This document shows, one piece after another, positions 1 through 8,888 of a DNA stretch of 64,000 nucleotides (positions are counted from its first letter, which is position 1; each line of letters starts with the position of its first letter). This DNA comes from Rhizobium sp. R711. GTDB lineage: Bacteria; Pseudomonadota; Alphaproteobacteria; Rhizobiales; Rhizobiaceae. The stretch spans positions 1,054,001-1,118,000 of the forward strand of contig NZ_LOKZ01000001.1 in assembly GCF_002211365.1 (NCBI RefSeq). The letters are read 5' to 3'. The position numbers and the translations under genes were made by a program. Under the pieces are notes generated by a model that had not been told where the DNA came from, made no database searches, and was given only the letters and a program-made list of their open reading frames with translations.

Positions 1-254
1 GTCATGCACCAGGCCGACGACGCATTATGTTCCATCCTTCATTCGGTCTTTTGACGGCACGATTATCGGCGTCGGCTACCTCGAAGTGCAGAGCGACGGT
101 CACTGTTGATCGTCTCTGCTTCGCTTGTGAAATAGAGTAGCCAAGATCGCGCTCTCTTCGGTAGGGCTGATCAACTTTTCTGGTTGTGCGTTGTGCGTTG
201 CAGCACATTGCGTTAGCTTCCCGCGAAGCTGAGCCTCAACCAGAAGGATACCCG

Positions 255-1403
255 ATGATCATTGAGAGCAAGCTGATCGGATGCCTCGACGGCCTGCGTG
301 GCCTGGCCGCCCTTTGGGTGCTCGTGGGCCATAGCCTGCAACTGACAGGCTGGCACCTTCCGATCCTTTCGTCGCCGGATTTGGGCGTTGACCTCTTCAT
401 TATGCTGTCCGGCTTCCTGATGGTTTTTCACTATCAGTTGCGCGAGACGGCTAATCCCTGGGAAAAGCCATCCACCTGGTTCGGCTTCTGGCTGAAGCGC
501 TTCTTCCGCATCGCGCCGCTCTATTATGTGATGCTGTGCATCGCCCTGCTGTTAGGGCCGCAGCTCTATGAGAGCCGCATGGTCATTGACACCTTTCTCG
601 CGCATGGCCCGCAATTGCCGGAGCGCTATCTGGATGGCAGCCTGCGCAATCTCTTCATTCATGCAAGCTTCGTCTTCGGGCTGCACCCTGCCTATGCGTT
701 CCGCACGCCGCTGCCGGATTGGAGTCTTGGGCTGGAGATGCAGTTCTATGCAGTCTTCCCGCTTGCGATGCTGCTTTTGCGGAGAACCAGATGGCTGCCG
801 GGCGCTGCCGTTGTTGCGCTTGCCGCCTTCCTCATCGCCAAGGCCATTCAGGCCGCGCATGTCGATTTTCCTATGGCGTCTTTCCTGCCGCTGAAGATGC
901 ACGTCTTCCTGTGCGGCATGCTGATCGCCAACGGCTTGTTCGTGTCGCAGCGGCAAACGATCATGAACGGCTTGCTTGCCGTCATTCTGGTGATGATTCC
1001 GATTGGCGGGGACATGACCTCGACGAAGGTCGCCATCCGCGTGCTTCTCGTGATCGGCTTCTTCGCGCTGGTGCACTATCACCTGTTGCCTGGCCTCATC
1101 GGACGGCTCGGCGACCGTGTCTCTTCCGTCATGGGAAATCGCTTCTGTCATTGGCTCGGCGAACTTTCGTTCGGCGTCTACCTGATCCATTTGCTGCTGC
1201 TGCAGCCGATCGCCGCGTTCATCATCAGGCATTTCGGGGCTGAGATTTCCGCGCCGGTACGGTTCGCGATCGTCGTGGCCGCCCTTCTGCCGCTAGCCTA
1301 TGCGTTGGCTTACCTCGGTTTCACGCGTATCGAAGGGCCGGGCCAGAAGCTCGGGCGCAAAGTGTTGGACAGGATCGGGAGAAGGCGTCTAAAGCCGGCG
1401 TGA
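255..1403 (+). CDS. Acyltransferase 3 family membrane protein (OafA-like)
   Basis: Predicted integral-membrane O-acyltransferase of the acyltransferase 3 family, which moves acetyl or other acyl groups onto sugars of surface polysaccharides or similar acceptors. The N-terminus has the family signature LDGLRGLAALWVLVGH, with the conserved catalytic-type His about 20 residues in, and GVDLFIMLSGFLM follows. About ten hydrophobic segments run to the end and a basic tail closes the protein (382 aa). I chose the ATG at 255 because AGAAGGAT lies just upstream; the frame stays open further upstream but the extra residues do not look like the family. The acceptor cannot be told from sequence. Confidence 0.85.
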   Translation: MIIESKLIGCLDGLRGLAALWVLVGHSLQLTGWHLPILSSPDLGVDLFIMLSGFLMVFHYQLRETANPWEKPSTWFGFWLKRFFRIAPLYYVMLCIALLLGPQLYESRMVIDTFLAHGPQLPERYLDGSLRNLFIHASFVFGLHPAYAFRTPLPDWSLGLEMQFYAVFPLAMLLLRRTRWLPGAAVVALAAFLIAKAIQAAHVDFPMASFLPLKMHVFLCGMLIANGLFVSQRQTIMNGLLAVILVMIPIGGDMTSTKVAIRVLLVIGFFALVHYHLLPGLIGRLGDRVSSVMGNRFCHWLGELSFGVYLIHLLLLQPIAAFIIRHFGAEISAPVRFAIVVAALLPLAYALAYLGFTRIEGPGQKLGRKVLDRIGRRRLKPA

Positions 1404-1420
1404 GGCGGCTAATTGCAATC

Positions 1421-1456
1421 GAGGCTCGTTTGCTTTCGCAGAGGGTGACGAGCCTC
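1421..1456 (+). terminator. Hairpin downstream of the acyltransferase
   Basis: A 9-bp perfect stem (GAGGCTCGT at 1421-1429 with ACGAGCCTC at 1448-1456) with an 18-base loop lies 17 bases after the acyltransferase stop. There is no T-run, so intrinsic termination is uncertain; it may be an mRNA-end structure. Confidence 0.3.
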
Positions 1457-1625
1457 TGACCATCATCATGACGGCTGTCGATGTTCTATTGAGGGACGTG
1501 CCTGAATGGCAATCAGCTTTGTCGTGCTGATAACAGCAAGTGCCGCCAAGGGTTAACCAAAAATAAACTATCGCCCTATTCTGAGACAGGTTGTCAAATC
1601 TGCGCGGATCGGCGGATGAGGCTGA

Positions 1626-1868
1626 TCAATGGACCTTCAGCTTCGCTTCCTCTGCAGCCGCGACGAACTCAGCGCGGGCCTCCTCAACCGTCTTGCGGCC
1701 GTCGAGAGCGGCTCTGCATGTGCTTCTTGCCTTCAGATAACGCAATCCGCGAGCACTCGGCCAAAGGTCTGCCAAGTATTTCAGCGCGTCCAGGGGACCG
1801 AGGATGGTGCGCGCGCCCGTATTTTCAAATCCCACGTGGATAGGATCATTCCATCTCTCTGCGGCCAT
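1626..1868 (-). CDS. DUF982 family small protein
   Basis: 80-residue protein resembling the rhizobial DUF982 family: a short N-terminal strand region (RWNDPIHVGF), a central segment with GPLDALKYLADLWP, and a C-terminal helix with the pattern KARSTCRAALDGRKTVEEARAEFVAAAEEA. These proteins occur in many paralogous copies in Rhizobiales and have no established function. The gene stands alone, convergent to the acyltransferase. The family assignment is from recognised pattern; function unknown. Confidence 0.75.
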   Translation of the reverse strand: MAAERWNDPIHVGFENTGARTILGPLDALKYLADLWPSARGLRYLKARSTCRAALDGRKTVEEARAEFVAAAEEAKLKVH

Positions 1869-2169
1869 CGGCGTGCTCCTCTATTGCTTAGGCCAAAAAC
1901 GTGCGCATCAGCCCCCTTGTTCCTGCAGAAGGTCTCATGCTGAAGGTATTTTAGCGATATTTTCAGACCCCGCAAATGGGAAAACTGGTGCGGGGTCGAC
2001 CGCTGTATTCGTGGCGTCCGGGTCTAACGATCTTTTGCACAGCAAGGCGTGGTCTCCCTTCGCGCGGCGGCAGACCGGTTGCTTGCACTTTTAACTGGCC
2101 GAATGTTGCGCTTTGTGCAACCATAAAGCCTCAACGTAAGCCGCCCCCTGTCAGCGTTGGAGATCGGAG
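1869..2169. other. Intergenic region between two small divergent genes
   Basis: About 300 bases between the start of the DUF982 gene (minus) and the hypothetical at 2170 (plus). Short ORFs are present in several frames, but none has a convincing ribosome binding site with rhizobial codon use. It presumably holds both promoters. I see no RNA gene or repeat. Confidence 0.4.
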
Positions 2170-2418
2170 ATGCAGGACCTCAAGCATGTGCTGAACGCGG
2201 AATGCCAGAAATATGTGTCTCTGGTCGTATCGATGCGACGTGGTGAATATCGATGGCTCGAGGTCAACGACGCCACCGGCAGCAAAGTGGACGTCACCGA
2301 TGCGAAGCTTGCGGCATTTGAGGAGACGGTCCGAACGTTGAGGCAGATGATCCAGGATCTCGATGCATCCGATTATCTGTCATGTCGTCCGACGAAGGAC
2401 TGGCACTTCGACGCCTGA
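2170..2418 (+). CDS. Hypothetical small protein
   Basis: 82-residue soluble protein of unknown function, starting at an ATG preceded by GGAGATCGGAG, a good ribosome binding site. The sequence is mixed charged without membrane segments; the middle has a predicted helix (TDAKLAAFEETVRTLRQMIQ). It ends in DWHFDA. I recognise no family. The neighbours are unrelated small genes. Real coding is supported by the RBS and third-position GC bias. Confidence 0.6.
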   Translation: MQDLKHVLNAECQKYVSLVVSMRRGEYRWLEVNDATGSKVDVTDAKLAAFEETVRTLRQMIQDLDASDYLSCRPTKDWHFDA

Positions 2419-2475
2419 CATCACGCTGAGGCCGTTCGTCTTCGAGCCAACGACCTGCCGTTGCGCGCCACGAAC

Positions 2476-2772
2476 CTACCGGAAGTTATAAAGCGATTCC
2501 GGATCGTAGACGCAGGCGTAATCTAACAGGCACTGCTTTCCCTCGGCATCGCGCAGATTGGTTGTCTCACGCTTGTCGCCCGGCCCGCAGCGAGCCGGCG
2601 GGTAACGGAAGCTTCGGCCACCGATGCCGACGCGCACGAACACCTTCTTCTCCTGGCGAATGATTTGCGCGATCTCGCCGCATGTATGATCGCGGGCGTT
2701 GATCTGGGTGACGGCGCCGGCAAAGGATGCGGACGACAGCAAAAGCACAGCCGCTAGAACCACATTTCGCAT
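2476..2772 (-). CDS. Hypothetical secreted protein with Sec signal peptide
   Basis: 98-residue protein with a clear Sec-type signal peptide (MRNVVLAAVLLLSSASFAGA, cleavage after AGA) and a mature part of about 78 residues with four Cys, suggesting disulfides in the periplasm. I use the ATG at 2772 because CCAGGAGGACG, an almost perfect Shine-Dalgarno, lies 7 bases upstream; an upstream in-frame start at 2808 would bury the signal peptide. No family recognised. It stands alone between unrelated genes. Confidence 0.65.
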   Translation of the reverse strand: MRNVVLAAVLLLSSASFAGAVTQINARDHTCGEIAQIIRQEKKVFVRVGIGGRSFRYPPARCGPGDKRETTNLRDAEGKQCLLDYACVYDPESLYNFR

Positions 2773-2864
2773 GAGACGTCCTCCTGGTTGCTGGCAATTA
2801 AGCAGCACTCGCAGAGCGTTTCAACTGAAATCTCAGGGCGTTAGGGCTCCGGACCGAGGTGCAG

Positions 2865-3743
2865 TTATGATGCGTGGCCTCCGCGCCGCCGATCTTGAAG
2901 CGCGCTTTCGGCGACCTTCCGGAGGTCAATATCGGTGTTGTTTTCGAGGGCGGACAAGACCTCTTTGTTGCTAAGCTTGGTATCAGAGCTGATCTTCAGC
3001 CACGGTATCGCTGTCGTATCGACGTTGTCCGGAACAGGCTCCAACAGATCCGGCTGCGTGAGGATGCGCTTTAGAAGAATCGGACCCTTCGATGAGAGCT
3101 TCGGGGTAGCTTTCCAAATAGCGAGTGCTCTGCGGTCGGTCCTTATAATGTACTCAAAAAGATACATGACCCAAAAGTAATGCAGGAGCTTGCCGGGCTT
3201 TGAGTAGTATTTCACCATCAACCGGAACCACTTGCACACGAGATAATTTTGGGGCTCCGCGGCCAGAAAGGAAATCCCCATTGTCCGACCTGGATAACTG
3301 TCCGGAACGGCGAAGAATCCACTTTCCATTAGCGGTGGCAGCCATTCGTCCAACGGTTTGACGCAGAAAGTCGTCGCGTCCACCCAAACCCCGCCATGAT
3401 CCCTTAGGAGGGCAACCCTGATTAGATCTGCTCTCCACTGAATTTTGCGACCGGGTTTATGAGGCGGCACGCTGACGAATTCGGCCACGTTTGCATCGCT
3501 CAGGACATTCACATTCCAGGATGGATTTTTCCTGATCCAGGAATCCACAGCGTAGCGGACGATTGGTGGCGCTTGATCCAGCGGCTTGTCCCAATACATC
3601 CATACGACGCGTGGAACTTTCTTAGGCATCGTCTCGAATGCGTAGCGAGCATTTTCTGAATGGAACCTCTTCTTTCCGATGAGGCTGCGCCGTATCGAAT
3701 GGGTTACCTTTTTCCAGATCAGAAATGCATCAAACAAAAGCAT
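2865..3743 (-). CDS. Capsular polysaccharide synthesis-type glycosyltransferase
   Basis: 292-residue glycosyltransferase resembling the capsular polysaccharide synthesis / sugar-binding DXD family. Landmarks are PRVVWMYWDKPLDQAPPIV near residue 45, a WNVNVLSD segment, and RADLIRVALLRDHGGVWVDA carrying the R-x2-R and G-G-V-W-x-D-A signature of DXD transferases that use nucleotide sugars and a metal ion. The start at 3743 has GAGGATC upstream; an ATG-less extension to 3806 is less likely. The gene is monocistronic, next to tRNA-Thr. It probably decorates a surface glycan; donor and acceptor are unknown. Confidence 0.75.
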   Translation of the reverse strand: MLLFDAFLIWKKVTHSIRRSLIGKKRFHSENARYAFETMPKKVPRVVWMYWDKPLDQAPPIVRYAVDSWIRKNPSWNVNVLSDANVAEFVSVPPHKPGRKIQWRADLIRVALLRDHGGVWVDATTFCVKPLDEWLPPLMESGFFAVPDSYPGRTMGISFLAAEPQNYLVCKWFRLMVKYYSKPGKLLHYFWVMYLFEYIIRTDRRALAIWKATPKLSSKGPILLKRILTQPDLLEPVPDNVDTTAIPWLKISSDTKLSNKEVLSALENNTDIDLRKVAESALQDRRRGGHAS

Positions 3744-3831
3744 GGATGATCCTCGTGTATCTTGCGGGGGCAAGTGGCCCATCGAAGACAAAAAAGCGGC
3801 TCTCAATTTCTTGATTTTTTTAATGGAAAAC

Positions 3832-3906
3832 TGGTGCTGCCGAGTGGGATTGAACCACCGACCTCACCCTTACCAAGGGTGTGCTCTACCACTGAGCTAC
3901 GGCAGC
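3832..3906 (-). tRNA. tRNA-Thr (anticodon GGT)
   Basis: Read on the minus strand, a 75-base cloverleaf with encoded CCA: acceptor stem GCTGCCG/CGGCAGC, a D arm with AGCTCAGTGGTAGAGC, anticodon stem CACCC/GGGTG around loop TTGGTAA (anticodon GGT, threonine), and T arm GTTCAATC. All stems pair fully. Confidence 0.97.
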
Positions 3907-4058
3907 AAGGACCAGACGCGCAACCGAACCGGCTGCATTGCGTGAACGGGGGGCCTATTGCCACAGCTTCATGATAAGCGCAAGCCGCAATTTCCATCTT
4001 TGTAGAGATTGAGGTCGGGCCACTTTTGAATTGGCGCAAATTCAGGTAAGCCTGCGGC

Positions 4059-4253
4059 ATGACCGAGAATACCGAAAAAGGCCAGCACAGCCGCAAGGCG
4101 GAGATCGAACGCCAGGCGAAACTGCGCCGCGAGCGCGCCGCCGAAAAGCTCCGAGAAAATTTGTCCCGCCGCAAACAGCAGACCCGGGCGCGCCGATCCG
4201 GGCAGGCGGACGAGACGGATGGGCTGCCTGCCGCAAAAATGGACGAATCGTAA
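4059..4253 (+). CDS. Small basic hypothetical upstream of murA
   Basis: 64-residue, extremely charged protein (runs rich in R, K, E and Q, with a likely long single helix KAEIERQAKLRRERAAEKLREN), then a disordered tail. It lies 103 bases upstream of murA on the same strand. I recall a similar small basic ORF before murA in other rhizobia, which supports it as real, but no function is known. The composition is compatible with nucleic-acid or ribosome binding; that is inference only. Confidence 0.6.
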   Translation: MTENTEKGQHSRKAEIERQAKLRRERAAEKLRENLSRRKQQTRARRSGQADETDGLPAAKMDES

Positions 4254-4356
4254 TGTTCGGTTCACGGCGAATTGAAGCTCCCGCTAATTTCGTCTAAACA
4301 CCCGCATCTTTTTTCAGACAGCCTTTCAGAAAGGCGGGCATCGCCCGTAAGCGCAC

Positions 4357-5649
4357 ATGGATCGTATTAGAATTGTCGGCGGCAATGAGCTTAACGGCAT
4401 CATTCCGATTTCCGGCGCCAAGAATGCCGCCCTGCCGCTGATGATCGCCTCGCTGCTTACCAGCGATACACTCACGCTCGAAAACGTGCCGCATCTGGCC
4501 GATGTCGAGCTCCTGATGCGCATCCTCGGCAATCATGGCGTCGACGTTGCCGTCAACGGCCGCCGCGAGCGTCAGGAAGACGCCTATTCGCGCACCATCC
4601 ACTTCACCTGCCGTACCATTGTCGATACCACCGCTCCTTACGAGTTGGTGTCCAAGATGCGCGCCTCCTTCTGGGTCATCGGTCCGCTGCTCGCCCGCGA
4701 AGGCCAGTGCCGCGTCTCGCTGCCGGGGGGCTGCGCCATCGGCACGCGTCCGGTCGACCTCTTCCTCGATGGCCTGACCGCGCTTGGTGCAAACCTCGAG
4801 ATCGACGGCGGCTATATCAACGCGACGGCGCCGCAAGGCGGCCTGATCGGCGCCCGCTATACTTTCCCGAAAGTATCGGTAGGTGCGACCCACGTCATGA
4901 TGATGGCGGCGACGCTTGCTCGTGGAACGACGGTCATTGGCAACGCCGCCCGCGAGCCTGAGGTCGTCGATCTCGCCAACTGCCTTATCGCCATGGGCGC
5001 CAAGATCTCCGGCGCCGGCACCAGCACGATCACGATCGAGGGCGTTACATCGCTCTCCGGCGCGCGCCATCGCGTTTTGCCCGATCGCATCGAGACCGGC
5101 ACCTACGCCATGGCCGTCGCCATGGCCGGCGGCGATGTTACGCTCGAGAACACGGATGTCGCGCTCCTCGACACGGCGCTCGAAACGCTGCGCCGCTCGG
5201 GTGCCGAGATCTCGCCGACCAACAACGGCATGCGCATCCGCCGCAATGGCGTCGGCATCAAGCCGGTGGATATCGTCACCGATCCATTTCCGGGCTTCCC
5301 GACCGACCTGCAGGCGCAATTCATGGCGCTGATGACGCGCTCGACCGGCATCTCGCATGTCACCGAGACGATTTTCGAAAACCGCTTCATGCACGTGCAG
5401 GAACTGGCGCGTCTCGGCGCGAAGATCTCGCTGTCGGGCCAAACGGCGAAGATCGAAGGCGTTCCGCGGCTGAAGGGTGCGCCTGTTATGGCGACCGACC
5501 TGCGTGCGTCCGTTTCGCTCGTCATCGCCGGCCTTGCCGCCGAAGGCGAGACGATGGTGTCCCGCGTTTATCACCTCGATCGCGGCTTCGAGCGGTTGGA
5601 AGAAAAGCTCACCCGCTGCGGCGCCATCGTCGAGCGCGTCAGCGAGTAA
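4357..5649 (+). CDS. murA: UDP-N-acetylglucosamine 1-carboxyvinyltransferase
   Basis: MurA transfers the enolpyruvyl group of phosphoenolpyruvate to UDP-GlcNAc, the first committed step of peptidoglycan synthesis in the cytoplasm. The 430-residue length is typical. The conserved Lys is in SGAKNAALP (K22) and the catalytic Cys is in [13 protein letters not shown] (C126), the residue alkylated by fosfomycin. The two-domain inside-out barrel repeats are visible as repeated glycine-rich strands. It heads a co-directional housekeeping block; a hairpin follows directly. The ribosome binding site is weak, so start confidence is a little lower than function confidence. Confidence 0.97.
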   Translation: MDRIRIVGGNELNGIIPISGAKNAALPLMIASLLTSDTLTLENVPHLADVELLMRILGNHGVDVAVNGRRERQEDAYSRTIHFTCRTIVDTTAPYELVSKMRASFWVIGPLLAREGQCRVSLPGGCAIGTRPVDLFLDGLTALGANLEIDGGYINATAPQGGLIGARYTFPKVSVGATHVMMMAATLARGTTVIGNAAREPEVVDLANCLIAMGAKISGAGTSTITIEGVTSLSGARHRVLPDRIETGTYAMAVAMAGGDVTLENTDVALLDTALETLRRSGAEISPTNNGMRIRRNGVGIKPVDIVTDPFPGFPTDLQAQFMALMTRSTGISHVTETIFENRFMHVQELARLGAKISLSGQTAKIEGVPRLKGAPVMATDLRASVSLVIAGLAAEGETMVSRVYHLDRGFERLEEKLTRCGAIVERVSE

Positions 5650-5652
5650 CTA

Positions 5653-5673
5653 AAAGGGCGTCACACGCCCTTT
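5653..5673 (+). terminator. Hairpin after murA
   Basis: Perfect 9-bp stem AAAGGGCGT/ACGCCCTTT with a CAC loop begins 3 bases after the murA stop. The T-run is only the stem's own TTT, so it could be a weak terminator or a 3'-end stabiliser before the DUF2948 gene. Confidence 0.55.
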
Positions 5674-5764
5674 GTCATGGTTGCGCATTCTTCTGTCGCG
5701 CCTTATGTCCGTTGTCAGACGCATCGCCGTTCCGGCGATGCATTGGGAATGGGGTTTTGCCTGA

Positions 5765-6202
5765 ATGACCGATCTGAGGCTCGTTGCGCTCGATAACGAA
5801 GATCTTGCGGTCGTCTCCGCGCATTTGCAGGATAGCGTCTTCAAGGTCGCCGATATCGCCTGGTCGCCACGCGAGGGTCAGTTCTCGGTTGCCGTCAACC
5901 GCTTCGTGTGGGAGGAAGCCGGCAAGAAGCGCAAGGGCTTCGAGCGCCGCCGCGCTGCTGTCGTCTTCAAGCGCGCGCTTGCGGTGCGCTCGACCGGTGT
6001 CGACCGCCAGAACCACGACGACGTTTTGTCCCTTTTGGCCATTCGCTTCGAGCAGAAGGGCGAAGGGCCCGAGGGGACGGTTGAATTGGCGCTGTCAGGC
6101 ACCGCAACGATTGCGCTGGATGTCGAATGCATCGAGGTTCAGCTTGCGGATATCGGCGGGGCGTGGGAAACCGCATCCAAGCCGCGTCATCCCGGCGCGT
6201 GA
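5765..6202 (+). CDS. DUF2948 family protein
   Basis: 145-residue cytoplasmic protein matching the alphaproteobacterial DUF2948 family: it opens with LRLVALDNEDLAVVSAHLQD and continues with VADIAWSPREGQFSVAVNRFVWE and an RRRAAVVFKR segment. The family has no known function but is conserved beside hisD in rhizobia, as here. Its stop is about 40 bases before the hisD start, so co-transcription is likely. No catalytic motif is visible. Confidence 0.85.
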   Translation: MTDLRLVALDNEDLAVVSAHLQDSVFKVADIAWSPREGQFSVAVNRFVWEEAGKKRKGFERRRAAVVFKRALAVRSTGVDRQNHDDVLSLLAIRFEQKGEGPEGTVELALSGTATIALDVECIEVQLADIGGAWETASKPRHPGA

Positions 6203-6239
6203 GATCTGGTTCTTAGAGTATCTAAAGAGGAACATCGCA

Positions 6240-7538
6240 TTGGCAATCTGGCTGGATCAGGCATCGGAGGGCTTCGAGCAACGGTTTGCCGCCTTCCTGA
6301 CAACCAAGCGCGAGGTCTCCGAGGATGTGAACAACGCCGTTCGCGCCATCATTGACGATGTCAGGGCGCGCGGCGACGCGGCGCTTGCCGAATATTCGAA
6401 GAAATTCGACGGGATCGATTTCGCCGTGACTCCGATGCGCGTGAGCGAGGCCGAGATCGACGCCGCCGTCGAAGCGGTTCCGGCCGAAGTTCTGGGCGCC
6501 TTGAAGGTCGCCGCAGTGCGTATTGAATCGCATCATCGTCGCCAGTTGCCGAAGGACGATATTTACGAAGACGACATGGGTGTCGGCCTCGGCTCCCGGT
6601 GGACGGCGATCGAGGCGGTCGGGCTCTATGTGCCGGGCGGTACGGCGAGCTATCCGAGCTCGGTACTGATGAATGCCGTGCCGGCGAAGGTTGCCGGCGT
6701 AGACCGCATCGTCATTGCCGTTCCCGCAACCGGTGGCACGGTCAATCCGGCCGTTCTCGCCGCCGCCAAGCTTGCGGGCGTCACCGAAATCTATCGCCTC
6801 GGCGGCGCGCAGGCGATCGCAGCCCTTGCCTACGGCACCGAGACGATCGCGCCTGTCGCCAAGATCACAGGTCCGGGCAATGCCTATGTTGCCGCTGCCA
6901 AGCGCCAGGTCTTCGGCACCGTCGGCATCGACATGATCGCAGGTCCCTCGGAAGTGCTTGTCATCGCCGACAAGGACAACAACCCGGATTGGATCGCCGC
7001 CGATCTGCTGGCGCAGGCCGAGCACGATGCAAGCGCGCAGGCGATCCTTGCGACGGATGATGCCGAGCTCGCCAAGGCGGTGGAGGCTGCCGTCGAGCGA
7101 CAGCTGAAGACACTCAATCGTGCCGAAACCGCTGCCGCGAGCTGGCGCGATTTTGGGGCGATCATTCTCATGAAGTCGCTGAAGGACGTCATTCCGCTGG
7201 CAAACCGGATCGCGCCCGAACATCTGGAGCTTGCCGTTGTCGATCCGGACGCGCTGCTGCCGCGGATTCGCAATGCCGGCGCGATCTTCCTCGGCGCCCA
7301 TACGCCTGAGGTGATCGGTGACTACGTCGGCGGCTCGAACCACGTCTTGCCGACGGCCCGCTCGGCCCGGTTCTCCTCTGGTCTTTCCGTACTCGATTTC
7401 GTCAAGCGCACCTCGATCCTGCGTCTCGGCCCCGAGCAGCTTCGCACGCTCGGCCCTGCCGCCATCGCGCTTGCGGTTTCCGAAGGACTGGACGCGCATG
7501 CGCGATCGGTCGCGATCCGCCTGAACCTGGAAGGGTGA
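6240..7538 (+). CDS. hisD: Histidinol dehydrogenase
   Basis: HisD oxidises L-histidinol to L-histidine in two NAD-dependent steps, the end of histidine biosynthesis. The 432-residue product carries family blocks: GLYVPGGTASYPSSVLM, GPGNAYVAAAKRQVFG, GPSEVLVIAD, the zinc-site segment LLAQAEHDASAQA and the catalytic-His region IAPEHLEL. The frame is open back to 5784, but homology starts at AIWLDQASEGF, so I take the TTG at 6240, preceded by AAAGAGG at about 10 bases. An ATG-only prediction would give a false N-terminal extension over DUF2948. UPF0262 follows 3 bases after the stop. Confidence 0.96.
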   Translation: MAIWLDQASEGFEQRFAAFLTTKREVSEDVNNAVRAIIDDVRARGDAALAEYSKKFDGIDFAVTPMRVSEAEIDAAVEAVPAEVLGALKVAAVRIESHHRRQLPKDDIYEDDMGVGLGSRWTAIEAVGLYVPGGTASYPSSVLMNAVPAKVAGVDRIVIAVPATGGTVNPAVLAAAKLAGVTEIYRLGGAQAIAALAYGTETIAPVAKITGPGNAYVAAAKRQVFGTVGIDMIAGPSEVLVIADKDNNPDWIAADLLAQAEHDASAQAILATDDAELAKAVEAAVERQLKTLNRAETAAASWRDFGAIILMKSLKDVIPLANRIAPEHLELAVVDPDALLPRIRNAGAIFLGAHTPEVIGDYVGGSNHVLPTARSARFSSGLSVLDFVKRTSILRLGPEQLRTLGPAAIALAVSEGLDAHARSVAIRLNLEG

Positions 7539-7541
7539 CAG

Positions 7542-8015
7542 ATGGCAGCGGGCGACTTTCGGCTTTGCGACGTCGTCCTTGACGACACCATCGGCCGAGC
7601 GACGCCCGACGTCGAGCACGAGCGCGCGGTCGCCATTTTCGATCTTGTTGAGGAAAACAGCTTCACGCCGATCGGCCATCCCGGCGGTCCGTACCGGCTG
7701 AACATCTCGCTGGTCGATTCCAAGCTGGTTTTCGCAATCACGACGGAGGACGGCGGTGCGGTGGCGACCCACATCCTGTCGTTGACGCCGTTTCGCCGCA
7801 TCGTGAAGGATTATTTCCTGATCTGCGAAAGCTACTACGAGGCCATCCGCTCGGCCTCGCCCAGCCGCATCGAGGCGATCGACATGGGGCGGCGCGGCAT
7901 TCACAATGAGGGATCACAGACGCTGAGGGACCGTCTGAACGGCAAGATCGAGGTCGATTTCGATACCGCGCGCCGGCTGTTCACGCTGGTCTGCGTGCTT
8001 TACTGGCGCGGCTGA
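7542..8015 (+). CDS. UPF0262 family protein
   Basis: 157-residue cytoplasmic protein of the UPF0262 family, restricted to alphaproteobacteria and conserved directly after hisD. Recognisable stretches are [54 protein letters not shown] and [13 protein letters not shown]. The function is unknown. It starts 3 bases after hisD and its stop is 5 bases before the next gene, which indicates one operon with translational coupling. Confidence 0.9.
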   Translation: MAAGDFRLCDVVLDDTIGRATPDVEHERAVAIFDLVEENSFTPIGHPGGPYRLNISLVDSKLVFAITTEDGGAVATHILSLTPFRRIVKDYFLICESYYEAIRSASPSRIEAIDMGRRGIHNEGSQTLRDRLNGKIEVDFDTARRLFTLVCVLYWRG

Positions 8016-8020
8016 CGCCG

Positions 8021-8497
8021 ATGGAAACGCTGGTCGAAGCAGGCGAGGGAGCAAGACCGGGCGCCATCCTGTTCATGTGCGGCATGAATGCCATTCGCTC
8101 CCCGATGGCCGAAGTGATCGCCCGCAGCATGCTCCCGGCGAATGTCTACGTCAGGTCCGCAGGCGTCCGGGCCGGGGAGCGGGATCCCTTCGTCGACGTC
8201 GCGCTGGAGGAGATCGGCCTTTCTCTCGGTCGGCATCATCCGCACACGCTGGAAGAACTCGAGGACGACTACTTCGACCTGATCATCTCGCTCTCGCCGC
8301 AGGCACACCATGCCGCGCTGGAGCTGACCCGGTCAAACGCCATCGAAGTCGTCTACTGGCCGACGATGGATCCGACCGTCGTCCAAGGCACGCGAGAGCA
8401 GATTCTGGACAGCTACCGGGAGGTTCGCGATCACCTGACCGAACTCATCGAGAGCCGGCTGGTCAGGAGAAACGGCATCGCCGCGCAATCGGCATGA
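8021..8497 (+). CDS. Low-molecular-weight protein-tyrosine phosphatase-like protein
   Basis: 158-residue protein of the low-molecular-weight phosphatase / arsenate reductase fold. The P-loop C-x5-R-S is present as CGMNAIRSPM near residue 20, after the strand AILFM. The general-acid Asp loop appears late as MDPT instead of the DPY/DPW seen in classical enzymes, which could shift specificity. It is the last gene of the hisD-UPF0262 operon, 5 bases after its neighbour. The substrate (phosphotyrosine protein or other) cannot be told from sequence. Confidence 0.8.
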   Translation: METLVEAGEGARPGAILFMCGMNAIRSPMAEVIARSMLPANVYVRSAGVRAGERDPFVDVALEEIGLSLGRHHPHTLEELEDDYFDLIISLSPQAHHAALELTRSNAIEVVYWPTMDPTVVQGTREQILDSYREVRDHLTELIESRLVRRNGIAAQSA

Positions 8498-8616
8498 AAC
8501 AAATGACGGAAACGCGATCAATTAGGTTCACAAACCTCCGCTGATTGTGTAGTTTCCGCGCAAAATTTGGGGCGGCTATTTGCCGTCATCTCAACCGACA
8601 GGAAGAAAACCACTAT

Positions 8617-8835
8617 ATGCCTAAAGAAGAAGTCCTCGAATTTCCGGGTATTGTGACCGAGCTTTTGCCGAACGCGACGTTCCGCGTGAAGCTCGAAAAC
8701 GAACACGAGATCATCGCTCACACGGCTGGCCGCATGCGCAAGAACCGCATCCGCGTTCTGGCTGGCGACAAGGTTCTCGTTGAAATGACCCCCTACGACC
8801 TGACCAAGGGCCGCATCACCTACCGCTTCAAGTAG
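8617..8835 (+). CDS. infA: Translation initiation factor IF-1
   Basis: IF-1 binds the 30S A site and helps IF-2 and IF-3 select the initiator tRNA. The 72-residue S1-fold protein is nearly complete consensus: [39 protein letters not shown] and [18 protein letters not shown]. The ATG at 8617 follows GGAAGAAAA; the frame is open upstream to 8545 but the family starts here. maf follows 53 bases on, the usual rhizobial order. Confidence 0.98.
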   Translation: MPKEEVLEFPGIVTELLPNATFRVKLENEHEIIAHTAGRMRKNRIRVLAGDKVLVEMTPYDLTKGRITYRFK

Positions 8836-8888
8836 GGCTTACAAGGCTCGAAAGGCTCCTTTCTCCGTCTTCCGGTGGTCGAGGTTCC

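Noticed and set aside
2..208. Minus-strand frame at the window edge, and a plus-strand frame ending at 109 that could be the tail of an upstream gene
   Set aside because: Both are too short and lack recognisable homology; the plus-strand tail (ending VQSDGHC) is possible but cannot be supported without the sequence before the window.
4294..5574. Long minus-strand frame (426 aa) opposite murA
   Set aside because: Arg/Asp/His-rich composition with no domain, and lies fully antisense to murA; it is a by-product of high third-position GC.
6222..7904. Minus-strand frame (560 aa) opposite hisD and UPF0262
   Set aside because: Antisense shadow of two conserved genes; no domain and low-complexity Arg/Gly/Asp content.
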